20,520 bases of DNA from Candidatus Gastranaerophilales bacterium (GTDB lineage: Bacteria; Cyanobacteriota; Vampirovibrionia; Gastranaerophilales; Gastranaerophilaceae): positions 1 to 20,520 of the forward strand of contig CALUSZ010000105.1 of the NCBI GenBank assembly GCA_944323495.1, read 5' to 3'. The notes beneath the pieces are model-generated. The model saw only the letters and a list, made by a program, of their open reading frames with translations. It was not told where the DNA came from and ran no database searches. Shown piece after piece: positions 7,527-15,887 of this stretch (position 1 is the stretch's first letter; each line of letters begins with the position of its first letter). The position numbers were made by a program, and so were the translations under genes.

Positions 7527-7865
7527 ATGAACGTATCAAAAATACAAACAAGGCCGAATTTTTATAATAACGAAAAACCTAAAAAGCGCGAGTTTATAGA
7601 TGTTATTGCAGATAATGTAAAAAATCCGCGCGATGTACAGGATTGTGTGGCTGTACCCAGAGGGATTTTTAAGGCTTATATTTATTTAATGGCCGGAAGC
7701 GGACTTTTATCAATTTCTAATTTTCTGCCGAATAAATGGAAAGGTGTAAAAACTACTGTTAATATTTTAGGTGCAATATTAGGTATTATAAGTGCGGTTT
7801 ATTTTGCCAAACCATTTGCAATCAAAGGTTTGTCACCAACTGTAGAAAAAGAAAAACCTCTCTAA
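7527..7865 (+). CDS. Small membrane protein, 112 aa, N-terminal PNF motif
   Basis: The family is not recognised. The protein starts MNVSKIQTRPNFYNN, which aligns without gaps to the start of the kinase-like protein at 19070 (I6, P10, N11 and F12 identical). A charged region precedes two hydrophobic helices at about 47-67 and 76-96, giving a hairpin membrane topology. The last codons and stop lie inside a perfect terminator hairpin. Function cannot be assigned. Confidence 0.7.
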   Translation: MNVSKIQTRPNFYNNEKPKKREFIDVIADNVKNPRDVQDCVAVPRGIFKAYIYLMAGSGLLSISNFLPNKWKGVKTTVNILGAILGIISAVYFAKPFAIKGLSPTVEKEKPL

Positions 7866-7881
7866 TTTTAGAGAGGTTTTT
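7852..7881. terminator. Bidirectional Rho-independent terminator, perfect 14-bp palindrome
   Basis: AAAAACCTCTCTAA (7852-7865) and TTAGAGAGGTTTTT (7868-7881) are perfectly complementary with a TT loop. Both strands end in a T-run, so it can terminate the plus-strand gene whose stop it contains and the minus-strand gene ending at 7903. Confidence 0.88.
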
Positions 7882-7902
7882 CCTTAAACTTTTTTTCAGT
7901 TA

Positions 7903-8130
7903 CTATCTTAATTTTACAGTTACTGATTTAGCTTTTTGAGTGTATTCAAGTTTATCTTCTCTTGATAACCAACCTAAACCCATTTCAGCAAAGTTTTCGT
8001 TTAAAGAAAGGTCTTTTTTCATTTTATTAATAGATACTTCACCTTTGTTTGAAAGGTAGTTGTAAATTTGACCTGCTGATTCAATGATTTGTTCTTGAAT
8101 ACCTTTTTTTTCTTCTTTAACTCTTGCCAT
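7903..8130 (-). CDS. Small winged-helix DNA-binding protein (DUF2582-like)
   Basis: The 75 residues resemble the small winged helix-turn-helix family Pfam DUF2582: EQIIESAGQIYNYLSNKGE, then VSINKMKKDLSL as the first part of the helix-turn-helix, then MGLGWLSREDKLEYTQ as recognition helix and wing. It is probably a DNA-binding protein of unknown target. AAGGAG lies 6 nt before the ATG. It ends at the bidirectional terminator and is divergent from the helicase gene. The family is assigned from memory of its pattern, not by search. Confidence 0.7.
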   Translation of the reverse strand: MARVKEEKKGIQEQIIESAGQIYNYLSNKGEVSINKMKKDLSLNENFAEMGLGWLSREDKLEYTQKAKSVTVKLR

Positions 8131-8247
8131 TTTAATCTCCTTCTTAAATAGTGTATTCGTAATTGCTTACGAGATTATTGTAGTAAAAATTTTCTGATTT
8201 GGCAAGAGGTTTGAACCGTATTTATGATAAAATAGTCTATAAGGAGT

Positions 8248-11200
8248 ATGTTATTAAATTTTATTAAAGTCGATTTTCGAACTAAAGTATTAGTTGAAAA
8301 ATATCTGGAGCTTGTTTCTGAAGGCGTGAAACCGTCAGAAATACTGGTTCTTGTACAAAATTCCACTTTAAAAAAACAATTTACGGATAAAATATTAGAT
8401 AATATAAAAATTAGTGCGGTTGAAAAGTTAAATATTCATTCTTTTTTTTCAATTGTATATAATACACTTATTGACAACTGGTGTTTTATTGAAAATTCCA
8501 TTCCGGGAGAGAGACATTTTATTTTGCCGAATCTGGTGGGATTAGAGGTCTCGCAGTTTTTATTAAAAGATATTTTAAAACATGTTGAGGTTAAGGGATA
8601 TAATTCTAAAAAATCTCTTTTGCATCAAATTTTCAGAAGGTATTCTTTAATTGTGCAAAATCATTTAACTAATGAGGAGGTAAAAGAACGGTCTAAGATT
8701 TTAAAAGAGTCGTTTGCTGATGATGCGGAAATTATTATAAAAAAACTTTTGTCCTCTACTTTGAAAACCAGAAGTCTGGACTATTTGAGACAGACTTTGA
8801 TTTTTAACCATGTTTATAAAAATACGGATTATTTTAAGGATATTAAATATCTTCTTGTTGATGATGCAGATGAGATGACTCCGGTTTGTTTTGATTTTAT
8901 AAGTTATCTAAAACCGCAGCTTAAGGATTGGGTAATTTGTTTTGATTCTTTAGGTTCCTCAAGGTGCGGGTATTTGAGCGCCGACACCTCAATTGAGTAT
9001 AAACTCGAAAAGTTGTTTAACGAAGGGGTAGGGGAATGCATGGACATGTCTCAGTCATTCAATTCCCCCTTTCCCCAAGGTGATATAATCTTCTCCAACA
9101 TTCTTGAAGGAACAAAAAAAAGATTAGAAAATTTTACATTAACTTCACTCTCAAAACGCGCGGAAATTCTGGATTATACGATTGAAAAGATACAAAACTT
9201 ATTCAAAAAAAACATTCTTCCAAAAGATATTGCTATCATAACTCCGCTTCAGGACGACATGCTTCATTTTACACTTAGAGAAAAATTGGGGTGTAATATT
9301 TTATTCTTGTCAGGGAGTGAAAAACTTGCAGACAATCCGCTTGTAAAATCGAGTTTGAATATTTTAAAACTCATGCTCGGAATTGAAATCTCCGAGATGG
9401 AGCTGCGGGTTATACTTTCTGATTTTATCGGTATTCCTTTAAAATATTGCAAGACAATTCTTGAGTATTATAAAGAGAGGCATGAGCTTCCGAATGAAAC
9501 AGAGTTTTATAATGACAAATATCAAAAATTCCATGAGGCTTTTGTTAGGATTAAATCAAAAGAGGAAAAGCTTTCTAGGAAAGTTTTTGACATGTTTTAC
9601 AGCTCGGTGGATTATGTAGACGAAACAAAGATTAATAAATTTAATTTCTTTATAAAACAGCTTAAGGATTTTGAGAGTGTTTTAGGCTGGGAGCAGGTTA
9701 TTGAAAGGGCTGACGATATTATTATTCAGATAGAAAATTCTATTATTGCAGAAAACCCCAGTTCAACATTAGAAATACATGATAATGATTTAGTTGTAGC
9801 GACTCCGCAAAAAATTATTGATAACAAAATATCAACAAAATATCAGTTTTGGCTTGATGTATCGCATGGTGACTGGGTAAAAACGGATACGGGGCCTTTG
9901 TATAATGCATGGGTTATGCAGGCTGATTGGACAAAAGACGAATATACGGTTGAAGATGATATATTTTTATCAAAACAAAAGACTGCAAGGATTTTAAGAA
10001 AGCTTCTCCTCTTAGCGCGGGAGCATGTCTGGGCATGCTCAAGTTTATTTGATCCGTCAGGCGTTGAAAATCTCGGCGGGATTGAAGATTATCTCGCAGG
10101 CGGAGATGATGAACCTGTAGAAGAAAAGAAAGCTTTCAGGATTATTCCGCGTCCCGATCAGAAGCCGGTTTTGGATTATGAAAAAGGCTCTATGGCGATT
10201 TCTGCTGTTCCGGGGGCGGGGAAAACCACGATTTTGCTGGCATTAATAATTAAACTAATGGATAGAGGAGTTAATCCCGAACATATTTATGTTTTGACTT
10301 ATATGGATTCTGCGGCCAGAAATTTTAGGGAAAGAATTAAGAACATGTGCCCGAATACAAACAGGCTTCCTAATATCAGTACTATACATGGTTTGGCGCT
10401 TAAGATTATTAAAGAAAATTCGAATTTTGAAAGGCTGAATCTTTCATCAGATTTTGATATATGTGACGATACGCAGAGAATGCGTATAATAAGGGGTATT
10501 GGAGGAAAATATACAAAAACAGAGCTGGAAGAGTTTGATAGGGCAATTTCGGTTTTAAAGCTGCAGGAAGGGAATATTGATACTGAATCAGCGGATAAAA
10601 AGACATTAAAATTTAAGGAATTTTTCCGTGCTTACCAGAAGGAGTTGAAGGAAGCTGATTTGATTGATTATGATGATATTTTAATCATGTCGGTAAAGCT
10701 TTTAGAAAATAATCCTGATATTTTAGAATATTACAGGGGGCAGTGCGAATATATTATAGAAGATGAAGCACAGGATTCATCGGCTGTGCAGCAGAAATTA
10801 ATCGGATTATTGTCGGGTAAACATAAAAATTTAATCCGCTGCGGTGATATTAATCAAGCGATTACAACAACTTTTTCTAACGCTGATGTTGAAGGGTTCA
10901 GAAATTTTATCCAGAGTGCGGATAAAACCGTAGAGATGAATTATTCCCAGAGATGTACGCAAGATGTCATGGATTTAGCGAATAAGCTTGTTGATTTTGG
11001 AGACAAAATCCTTCCGAAAGCTTTTTTCAAAAGCTATATGAGAGGGGTTGAGGGGAAAAATCCTGTAAGTGAGAATGCTATTTTCTCCTGCGTGTTTGAA
11101 AACAATTTTGCGGAGAGAAATTTTATATTGAAAGAGATAAAAAATATCTTGACCAGAAATAAAGATGCAACGGTCGGAATATTATTAAGAAACAATTATC

Positions 11201-12075
11201 AGGTCGGGAATTGGGCTGAATTTATTAACAATGCCGGCTTAAAAAGTATTACAAGAAGCGAATCTCTGGGCCAGAAGGGAGTATTTAACACGATATTTTC
11301 TATTCTGAAATTTATTCAATCCCCGTATGATAATGAGATACTTGTATCTGTGTACGAAACACTTGCTGATTTAGGCTTTTATAAACCCAGACTCCAGCTG
11401 CATATAAGAGCCTCTGAAATTCCTTTTATACAAAAAGACGGAGATGATATTGAATCAGCGGATTTGTCGCAGTTTTTGTGGGACATGCAATACTGGCTTA
11501 ATTCTTCTACGCTGCCGCTCGAGGAATTAGTAATAAGAATAGGACTTTTTTATTATACAAGTGATATTGAGAAATCAAATGTATATTTAATAGCAACACT
11601 TGTAAAAAGATTGAATGCACAGGGGAAATTTGACCTCACATTGCAGCGGCTTGAAGAATTATCAAAACGACCTTCTTTGAGCGGATTTAAGTTCTTCTCC
11701 GATGAGGAAGATAAAGATGCAATGAAAGGTAAGGTTCAGATTATGACTTTGCATAAATCTAAGGGTGATGAGTTTGAGTATGTATTTCTTCCGGAGATGG
11801 CGGAGAAAAATCTTCAAATTGATGTAGAAAAACAAAAACTTAAGTCTTCATCATTATTTATGGAAGAGGTTAAGTCATTTAATTCTAATTACAAACGCAA
11901 AGAGGAGCTTGTCTTAAAGGAATTTAATTCGGAAGAGAGTCTGCGTCTCCTTTATGTAGCAATTACCCGTGCGCAGAAGAAGCTTTATATAACAACCTCA
12001 TCAAAGGCCAAAGGCTGGGGAAATAAGGAGGTTGAGCAGGCGCCGAGTATTATATTTGATAATATTTTAAATTAA
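8248..12075 (+). CDS. UvrD/Rep-family (SF1A) helicase with degenerate N-terminal helicase-like half, 1275 aa
   Basis: The C-terminal half is an intact SF1 helicase that should unwind DNA 3'-5': Walker A VPGAGKTT at 654-661, motif Ia STIHGLALKI, Walker B DEAQD at 839-843, MTLHKSKGDEFEYVF at 1166-1180, and motif VI LYVAITRAQ with R1241. The first 640 residues have no Walker A but show matching landmarks: HSFFSIVYNTL like motif Ia and LLVDDADE at 202-209 in place of DEAQD, then SQSF and a VVATPQKI stretch. This looks like an inactive AddB-like helicase half fused to an active one. No C-terminal RecB-type nuclease domain follows motif VI. AAGGAG ends 1 nt before the ATG, an unusually short spacing. 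It is divergent from the winged-helix gene. Confidence 0.88.
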   Translation: MLLNFIKVDFRTKVLVEKYLELVSEGVKPSEILVLVQNSTLKKQFTDKILDNIKISAVEKLNIHSFFSIVYNTLIDNWCFIENSIPGERHFILPNLVGLEVSQFLLKDILKHVEVKGYNSKKSLLHQIFRRYSLIVQNHLTNEEVKERSKILKESFADDAEIIIKKLLSSTLKTRSLDYLRQTLIFNHVYKNTDYFKDIKYLLVDDADEMTPVCFDFISYLKPQLKDWVICFDSLGSSRCGYLSADTSIEYKLEKLFNEGVGECMDMSQSFNSPFPQGDIIFSNILEGTKKRLENFTLTSLSKRAEILDYTIEKIQNLFKKNILPKDIAIITPLQDDMLHFTLREKLGCNILFLSGSEKLADNPLVKSSLNILKLMLGIEISEMELRVILSDFIGIPLKYCKTILEYYKERHELPNETEFYNDKYQKFHEAFVRIKSKEEKLSRKVFDMFYSSVDYVDETKINKFNFFIKQLKDFESVLGWEQVIERADDIIIQIENSIIAENPSSTLEIHDNDLVVATPQKIIDNKISTKYQFWLDVSHGDWVKTDTGPLYNAWVMQADWTKDEYTVEDDIFLSKQKTARILRKLLLLAREHVWACSSLFDPSGVENLGGIEDYLAGGDDEPVEEKKAFRIIPRPDQKPVLDYEKGSMAISAVPGAGKTTILLALIIKLMDRGVNPEHIYVLTYMDSAARNFRERIKNMCPNTNRLPNISTIHGLALKIIKENSNFERLNLSSDFDICDDTQRMRIIRGIGGKYTKTELEEFDRAISVLKLQEGNIDTESADKKTLKFKEFFRAYQKELKEADLIDYDDILIMSVKLLENNPDILEYYRGQCEYIIEDEAQDSSAVQQKLIGLLSGKHKNLIRCGDINQAITTTFSNADVEGFRNFIQSADKTVEMNYSQRCTQDVMDLANKLVDFGDKILPKAFFKSYMRGVEGKNPVSENAIFSCVFENNFAERNFILKEIKNILTRNKDATVGILLRNNYQVGNWAEFINNAGLKSITRSESLGQKGVFNTIFSILKFIQSPYDNEILVSVYETLADLGFYKPRLQLHIRASEIPFIQKDGDDIESADLSQFLWDMQYWLNSSTLPLEELVIRIGLFYYTSDIEKSNVYLIATLVKRLNAQGKFDLTLQRLEELSKRPSLSGFKFFSDEEDKDAMKGKVQIMTLHKSKGDEFEYVFLPEMAEKNLQIDVEKQKLKSSSLFMEEVKSFNSNYKRKEELVLKEFNSEESLRLLYVAITRAQKKLYITTSSKAKGWGNKEVEQAPSIIFDNILN

Positions 12076-12088
12076 TACCCGAACGATG

Positions 12089-12220
12089 TTAGGTCTCTTC
12101 TTGCCCCTTTTCTGCTTTTTTAATCTTCATCACTTTTCCCTCCACTTCCATTTCGATTTGGTCTTGTTCGGGATTGATGTCAAGCAATTCCAGAATTGGC
12201 TTTGGTACAAAAATAGCTGT
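12089..12220 (-). pseudogene. C-terminal remnant of an AbrB/MazE-like antitoxin
   Basis: On the minus strand 43 codons and a TAA stop encode AIFVPKPILELLDINPEQDQ and then IEMEVEGKVMKIKKAEK. This matches the second half of MazE/SpoVT-AbrB-fold antitoxins, where IPKxILELLxIxxGD-type sequence is followed by a beta strand and a basic tail. The first half (usually a basic beta hairpin with a Met start) is missing: upstream the frame runs straight into the inverted-repeat element at 12219. No toxin gene follows; downstream is the convergent helicase end. It therefore looks like a broken remnant of a toxin-antitoxin pair. Confidence 0.7.
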
Positions 12221-12241
12221 AGGTTGGGTGAAACCCAACAA
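12219..12241 (+). repeat. Left terminal inverted repeat of the MITE/REPIN-like element
   Basis: This 23-bp repeat contains an internal 6-bp hairpin and overlaps by 2 bp the open frame of the antitoxin remnant. Confidence 0.85.
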
Positions 12242-12322
12242 ATAAATAGATTGCTATGAAATATAAATTACAATAATGTTATTTTATTAATCAATATAGA
12301 ATTATGAATAAATTATAATAAA

Positions 12323-12345
12323 TTGTTGGGTTTCACCCAACCTAC
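12323..12345 (-). repeat. Right terminal inverted repeat of the MITE/REPIN-like element
   Basis: An exact inverted copy of the left repeat. Its outermost GTAG (minus strand) includes the TAG stop codon of the adenine deaminase gene at 12344-12342. Confidence 0.85.
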
Positions 12346-14069
12346 GAAACTACTATCGTTTCAGCAGTTTCAAATATATTAATAAAATCGAGTTTGTTGG
12401 TATCAAAAACCCCTTTATCGGTAATTTTTAATTCCGGAATAACAGGCAGCGACAGGAAGCCCATTGTCATAAAAGGGTCTTCTAACTTGCAGCCGATAGA
12501 ATGTGCAGCTTGATTAAGTTCATGACATTTAGAGATAACAAAATCAAAGTCTCTGTCTGACATTAATCCTGCTATAGGAAGAGGAAGAGAAGAGATTATT
12601 TCTCCATCTTTCACAACCACTTTTCCCCCCTGGCATTTAATCAGGGCAACTGCGGCCGCGTACATATCATCATCATTTGTTCCGATTACAATCATGTTGT
12701 GAGAATCATGTGCCACGGTAGATGCTATTGCTCCGCATTTGAGGTTAAAGCCTTTGACAAAACCTTTGCCGATATTTCCTGTAGCGCGGTGTCTTTCTAT
12801 TACGCAAATCTTTAATGTATCATTTTCAATATTACTTACGGCGTTTCCGTCTTGAATTTTAATTTCTGAAACAACGGATTTTGTAATAAGCTGATTAGGT
12901 ATAACCTCGAGTGCTTGAACTTTCGCAGCTTCTGCCTTAATTACAAAATCTTCGGGCGTAATCCATCTTACATTAACGGAGTTTCTGGTCTCGATTGCGG
13001 TTTTTTCCGGAATCTTGGAAACAATATTCCCGTTTTCTACCGCAATTTGGCCGTTTTTGATTACAATATCAGGCTTAAATGTTTTTAAATCCGGAAGAAT
13101 AAGCATATCGGCCTTATACCCCGGAGCTATTGCACCAAGGTTTTTGAGTCCGAAATATTCAGCCGTATTCAGGCTTGCAATCTGTACGGCTTTGACGGGC
13201 GGAACTCCCGCTTTTACGGCACGTCTTACCATGCCGTTTATATGTTCTTTTAAATCCGCAGGGTGTCTGTCATCAGTAACAAAAATGCATTTTCTTGTAT
13301 TACACTCTTGTAATACCGGAATCAATGCCTCCAAATCTTTAGCTGCCGTTCCTTCGCGTATCATGATATACATGCCGAGCCGCATTTTTTCAATCGCTTC
13401 TTCTGGTGTCGTGCATTCGTGGTCAGATTTTACGCCGCTTGCAATATACGCGCACAAATCTTTATTGCTCAAATACGGAGCATGGCCATCTATACATTTG
13501 TTATAAGATTTTGCAAGCTCCAATTTTGCCATAACATTCTTATCCTGATTTAAAACTCCGGGGAAATTCATCATCTCCGCTAATCCTAAAACCCATGGTT
13601 TATCGATTAAAAGCGAAAGGTCATAGCTTGTAAGGTCAAATCCCGATGTCTCAAAAGGTGTTGCCGGAACGCAGGAAGGGAGCATTGTATAAACATCAAT
13701 AGGCAAATCTTTCACGACTTCGTGCATAAAACTGATTCCGTGGAGCCCGAGAACGTTTGAGATTTCGTGCGGGTCAATAATAACCGTTGTTGTGCCTGCC
13801 GGAAGTACTATTTTTGCAAACTCCCGCGGGAGCATCATTGTACTTTCAAGATGCACATGCCCGTCAATAAATGAAGGAGACACGTACGCTCCGTTTATAT
13901 CAATCTCTTTTTCGCCAAAATATCCATTTCCGACACCTGCAATAATTCCGTCTTTTATTGCAATATCGGCTTGATAAATTTCTTCAGATAAAACATTGAT
14001 AATATTTGCATTTTTTATTACTAAATCGGCTTTTTCAAAGCCCCTTGCCGTATTAATTATATTTGACAT
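12342..14069 (-). CDS. ade: Adenine deaminase
   Basis: The product converts adenine to hypoxanthine and ammonia in purine salvage. At 575 residues it is the size of B. subtilis AdeC and E. coli Ade. Visible family features are the metal-binding DGHVHLESTMM at 69-79 (H71, H73), a GHAPYLS segment, SDHECTTPEEA, FVTDDRHPADL, and the C-terminal VAHDSHNMIVIGTND and PELKITDKGVFD stretches. AGGGAT lies 6 nt before the ATG. The start overlaps the end of the upstream gene by 13 bp, so the two are coupled. The stop codon is supplied by the inserted inverted-repeat element, so the last residues (about TIVVS) may differ from the ancestral end. Confidence 0.95.
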   Translation of the reverse strand: MSNIINTARGFEKADLVIKNANIINVLSEEIYQADIAIKDGIIAGVGNGYFGEKEIDINGAYVSPSFIDGHVHLESTMMLPREFAKIVLPAGTTTVIIDPHEISNVLGLHGISFMHEVVKDLPIDVYTMLPSCVPATPFETSGFDLTSYDLSLLIDKPWVLGLAEMMNFPGVLNQDKNVMAKLELAKSYNKCIDGHAPYLSNKDLCAYIASGVKSDHECTTPEEAIEKMRLGMYIMIREGTAAKDLEALIPVLQECNTRKCIFVTDDRHPADLKEHINGMVRRAVKAGVPPVKAVQIASLNTAEYFGLKNLGAIAPGYKADMLILPDLKTFKPDIVIKNGQIAVENGNIVSKIPEKTAIETRNSVNVRWITPEDFVIKAEAAKVQALEVIPNQLITKSVVSEIKIQDGNAVSNIENDTLKICVIERHRATGNIGKGFVKGFNLKCGAIASTVAHDSHNMIVIGTNDDDMYAAAVALIKCQGGKVVVKDGEIISSLPLPIAGLMSDRDFDFVISKCHELNQAAHSIGCKLEDPFMTMGFLSLPVIPELKITDKGVFDTNKLDFINIFETAETIVVS

Positions 14070-14632
14070 ACCAAATCCCTGTACTCAAGAAGTTTTGATA
14101 AATCTTCCTGCTTCAAAACCTCATCAATCTTTTCTTTAAATGTTTCTGCCCCATCGGTTTTCATGCCTTCAGGGAGCTTAATATCAGTATTGTATTTTGT
14201 CTCAACAAAACCCTTATTAATAATTAAAAACTCTTTATACATTTCTAAAATTTTCAAATCACCCTGATTAATCTCATAATTTTCGCCGAGAAAATATTTC
14301 ATATCCTTAGGGAATAATTCCAGAAATTTAATCATAAATTCTGTATCGGAAATATTAGCTTCCTCATCATAAGGCTGGTTAAAACAGCTGTTGTTTAGGA
14401 TTTCCTGCTCAGGCTGTGTTTTGAGATAAGCTGCCCACATAAGACACCCGACATAGAAACCGAGATTATTATAAAAAAGTTCAAGAAATTTTTTGTAATA
14501 CTGCCTGAACTTCATTTTTCTCTGTGATAAATTCTTGAATCTGTTAATATCCATATAAAGATATTCAACAGTACCTCTAAACGCTAAAATATACGGTGCA
14601 AATCCCGGATCGAACTCTAAACCTTTTGCCAT
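14057..14632 (-). CDS. Hypothetical protein, 191 aa, between GT9 and ade
   Basis: I do not recognise the family. The protein is soluble-looking, acidic and aromatic-rich, with many Tyr/Phe/Leu helices (RQYYKKFLELFYNNLGFYVG) and no export signal. A perfect AAGGAG lies 4 nt before the ATG. It follows the glycosyltransferase by 25 bp and overlaps ade by 13 bp, so the three are probably cotranscribed, though no shared pathway is apparent. Confidence 0.75.
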   Translation of the reverse strand: MAKGLEFDPGFAPYILAFRGTVEYLYMDINRFKNLSQRKMKFRQYYKKFLELFYNNLGFYVGCLMWAAYLKTQPEQEILNNSCFNQPYDEEANISDTEFMIKFLELFPKDMKYFLGENYEINQGDLKILEMYKEFLIINKGFVETKYNTDIKLPEGMKTDGAETFKEKIDEVLKQEDLSKLLEYRDLVCQI

Positions 14633-14657
14633 AATTCTCCTTTTGGTTTATAACATT

Positions 14658-15644
14658 TTAGCATAAAATTTTCACAATCTCATCAGAAGATATTTTCAAA
14701 CATTCAAGTGTATCACAGGTTGTCTGCCGTCTCTCCCACAGGCATGGCCTTAAAGGGCAGGTGCAGGTTTTTGACTTGATTGGAATAACTTTGCCGTTTG
14801 GAGGAATTAGTTTTTTATCATCGGTGGAGCCGAAAATTACATAGGTTTTCACTCCCAGAGCGGAAGCTATGTGCAAAGGGGCAGAGTCAGAACATAAAAA
14901 TATTTCAGCTTTTGATATTAACTCCGCCAACTCCCGAAGATTTTTTGTCTTGCCGTACATATTAACGAATTTTTCGGAAGAAACTGTATTTACAATAGTA
15001 TCAATCGTTTCTTTATCATCAGGGCCTCCGGCAAGAATAACTTTTTTGCCTCGCCCGGCTAGCTTTTCCACAACTTCTGCCCAAATTTTTGCAGGAATTG
15101 TTTTTATCATATTTTTTCGAACACTTAATAAACTTACTCCGGGGTGAATTAAGACTGTATTCGCTTCAGTCTCTTTTTTCTCAACATTTATTTGCGGAAG
15201 CTCTGTTACAACACCGCTCAACGGGCGGACTAAATCATGGTACATAGTAGCAGCGTATTGATTTTTATTTAATTTAACCGCTTCTGTGAGCAAGAGTTCG
15301 CTTAGTTTACCCGTATTATATCCGTAACGCTTTCTTATAAATGTTAAAAACAAAAAAATTGAGATAAATTTATTTGAGCCTGATGAAATTACTATATCAA
15401 ATTTTTTAGTCCAAATCTTAAAGAGTAATTTTAAAAGCTCAAGGTACTTGCCGCTTCCCTTGATATTGGCAAACAAAGTTTCATCTATAATATCCGTAAG
15501 CCCTGTTATTCCCTTGCTTCTCTCTTCCAGTGCGAGTGTAATTTCAGAGGCGGGAAACTCTTTTTTTACGGAAATTATTGAAGGAAGAAAAAGGATTTCA
15601 TCGCCAAGGCCGCCAAAATTTATAAAAAGAATTTTCTTTTTCAT
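14658..15644 (-). CDS. Glycosyltransferase family 9 (heptosyltransferase-like), 328 aa
   Basis: GT9 enzymes transfer sugars such as heptose onto lipopolysaccharide core at the inner membrane face. The N-terminus MKKKILFINFGGLGDEILFL has the family's GGLGDxxLxxP loop. The C-terminal half shows VLIHPGVS, KVILAGGPDDKETI, and the nucleotide-sugar site CSDSAPLHIASALGVKTYVI then FGSTD. A Cys-rich end (CTCPLRPCLWERRQTTCDTL) is common in this family. I chose the ATG at 15644 because the family begins there; an in-frame upstream ATG would add 52 residues that read through an intergenic hairpin and look non-coding. The ribosome site is weak. The exact sugar cannot be told. Confidence 0.88.
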   Translation of the reverse strand: MKKKILFINFGGLGDEILFLPSIISVKKEFPASEITLALEERSKGITGLTDIIDETLFANIKGSGKYLELLKLLFKIWTKKFDIVISSGSNKFISIFLFLTFIRKRYGYNTGKLSELLLTEAVKLNKNQYAATMYHDLVRPLSGVVTELPQINVEKKETEANTVLIHPGVSLLSVRKNMIKTIPAKIWAEVVEKLAGRGKKVILAGGPDDKETIDTIVNTVSSEKFVNMYGKTKNLRELAELISKAEIFLCSDSAPLHIASALGVKTYVIFGSTDDKKLIPPNGKVIPIKSKTCTCPLRPCLWERRQTTCDTLECLKISSDEIVKILC

Positions 15645-15748
15645 AACTTCTTTGTACTTGAAAAATGTTACATTTGCAATAGAGGGAGCGGAAAATCCCA
15701 AAAATTGACAGATTTTGAGGTTTTTCGCTCCCGGCCTAAGGTGTGTGA

Positions 15749-15786
15749 ACCACAGGCTTGGTGCTATCCCGCACCAAGCCTGTGGT
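15749..15786. repeat. Perfect 16-bp hairpin (GC-rich) in a divergent intergenic region
   Basis: ACCACAGGCTTGGTGC (15749-15764) and GCACCAAGCCTGTGGT (15771-15786) pair perfectly around the loop TATCCC. No T-run follows on either strand, so it is not a standard terminator. It may be a palindromic mobile unit or an operator or RNA structure. It is richer in G+C than the surroundings. Confidence 0.85.
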
Positions 15787-15800
15787 GAAACCGTTCCCAA

Positions 15801-15837
15801 GAATTTGCGAGAAAAATATTAATTTTTCCGCAAATTC
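15801..15837. repeat. Second hairpin, 9 + 7 bp with one bulge, directly after the first
   Basis: GAATTTGCG (15801-15809) pairs with CGCAAATTC (15829-15837). After a single unpaired A, GAAAAAT (15811-15817) pairs with ATTTTTC (15822-15828) around an ATTA loop. It lies 15 bp from the first hairpin and 60 bp before the LCP gene. A role in divergent transcription is possible but unproven. Confidence 0.8.
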
Positions 15838-15887
15838 AATAATTGATTTTAGTATATGCTTAAAATATAATTTTTTAGTATAGAGAG

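Larger units (their letters stand above)
12219..12345. mobile_element. 127-bp MITE/REPIN-like element with 23-bp perfect terminal inverted repeats
   Basis: The ends 12219-12241 and 12323-12345 are exact reverse complements, each beginning GTAGGTTGGGTG and continuing AAACCCAACAA. Each end is also a hairpin by itself (GTTGGG / CCCAAC around TGAAA). The 81 bp between are very AT-rich with no open frame. Two inverted short palindromes around a short spacer is the REPIN or MITE layout, normally moved in trans by a RAYT or other transposase; none is encoded here. No target-site duplication is evident. It joins a broken antitoxin to the end of the adenine deaminase gene. Confidence 0.8.

Noticed and set aside
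9023..9080. G-rich then C-rich stretch with GGGGAAT...ATTCCCC inside the helicase gene, possibly an inserted repeat
   Set aside because: The frame is intact, complementarity is imperfect and the encoded residues fit the surroundings; no second copy is seen in the window.
13015..13506. Plus-strand open frame of 163 codons inside adenine deaminase
   Set aside because: It is antisense to conserved ade sequence, has no ribosome site and no recognisable protein features.
15645..15800. N-terminal extension of the GT9 protein to an upstream ATG
   Set aside because: The 52 extra residues read through a perfect hairpin and do not resemble the family, which begins at MKKKILF.
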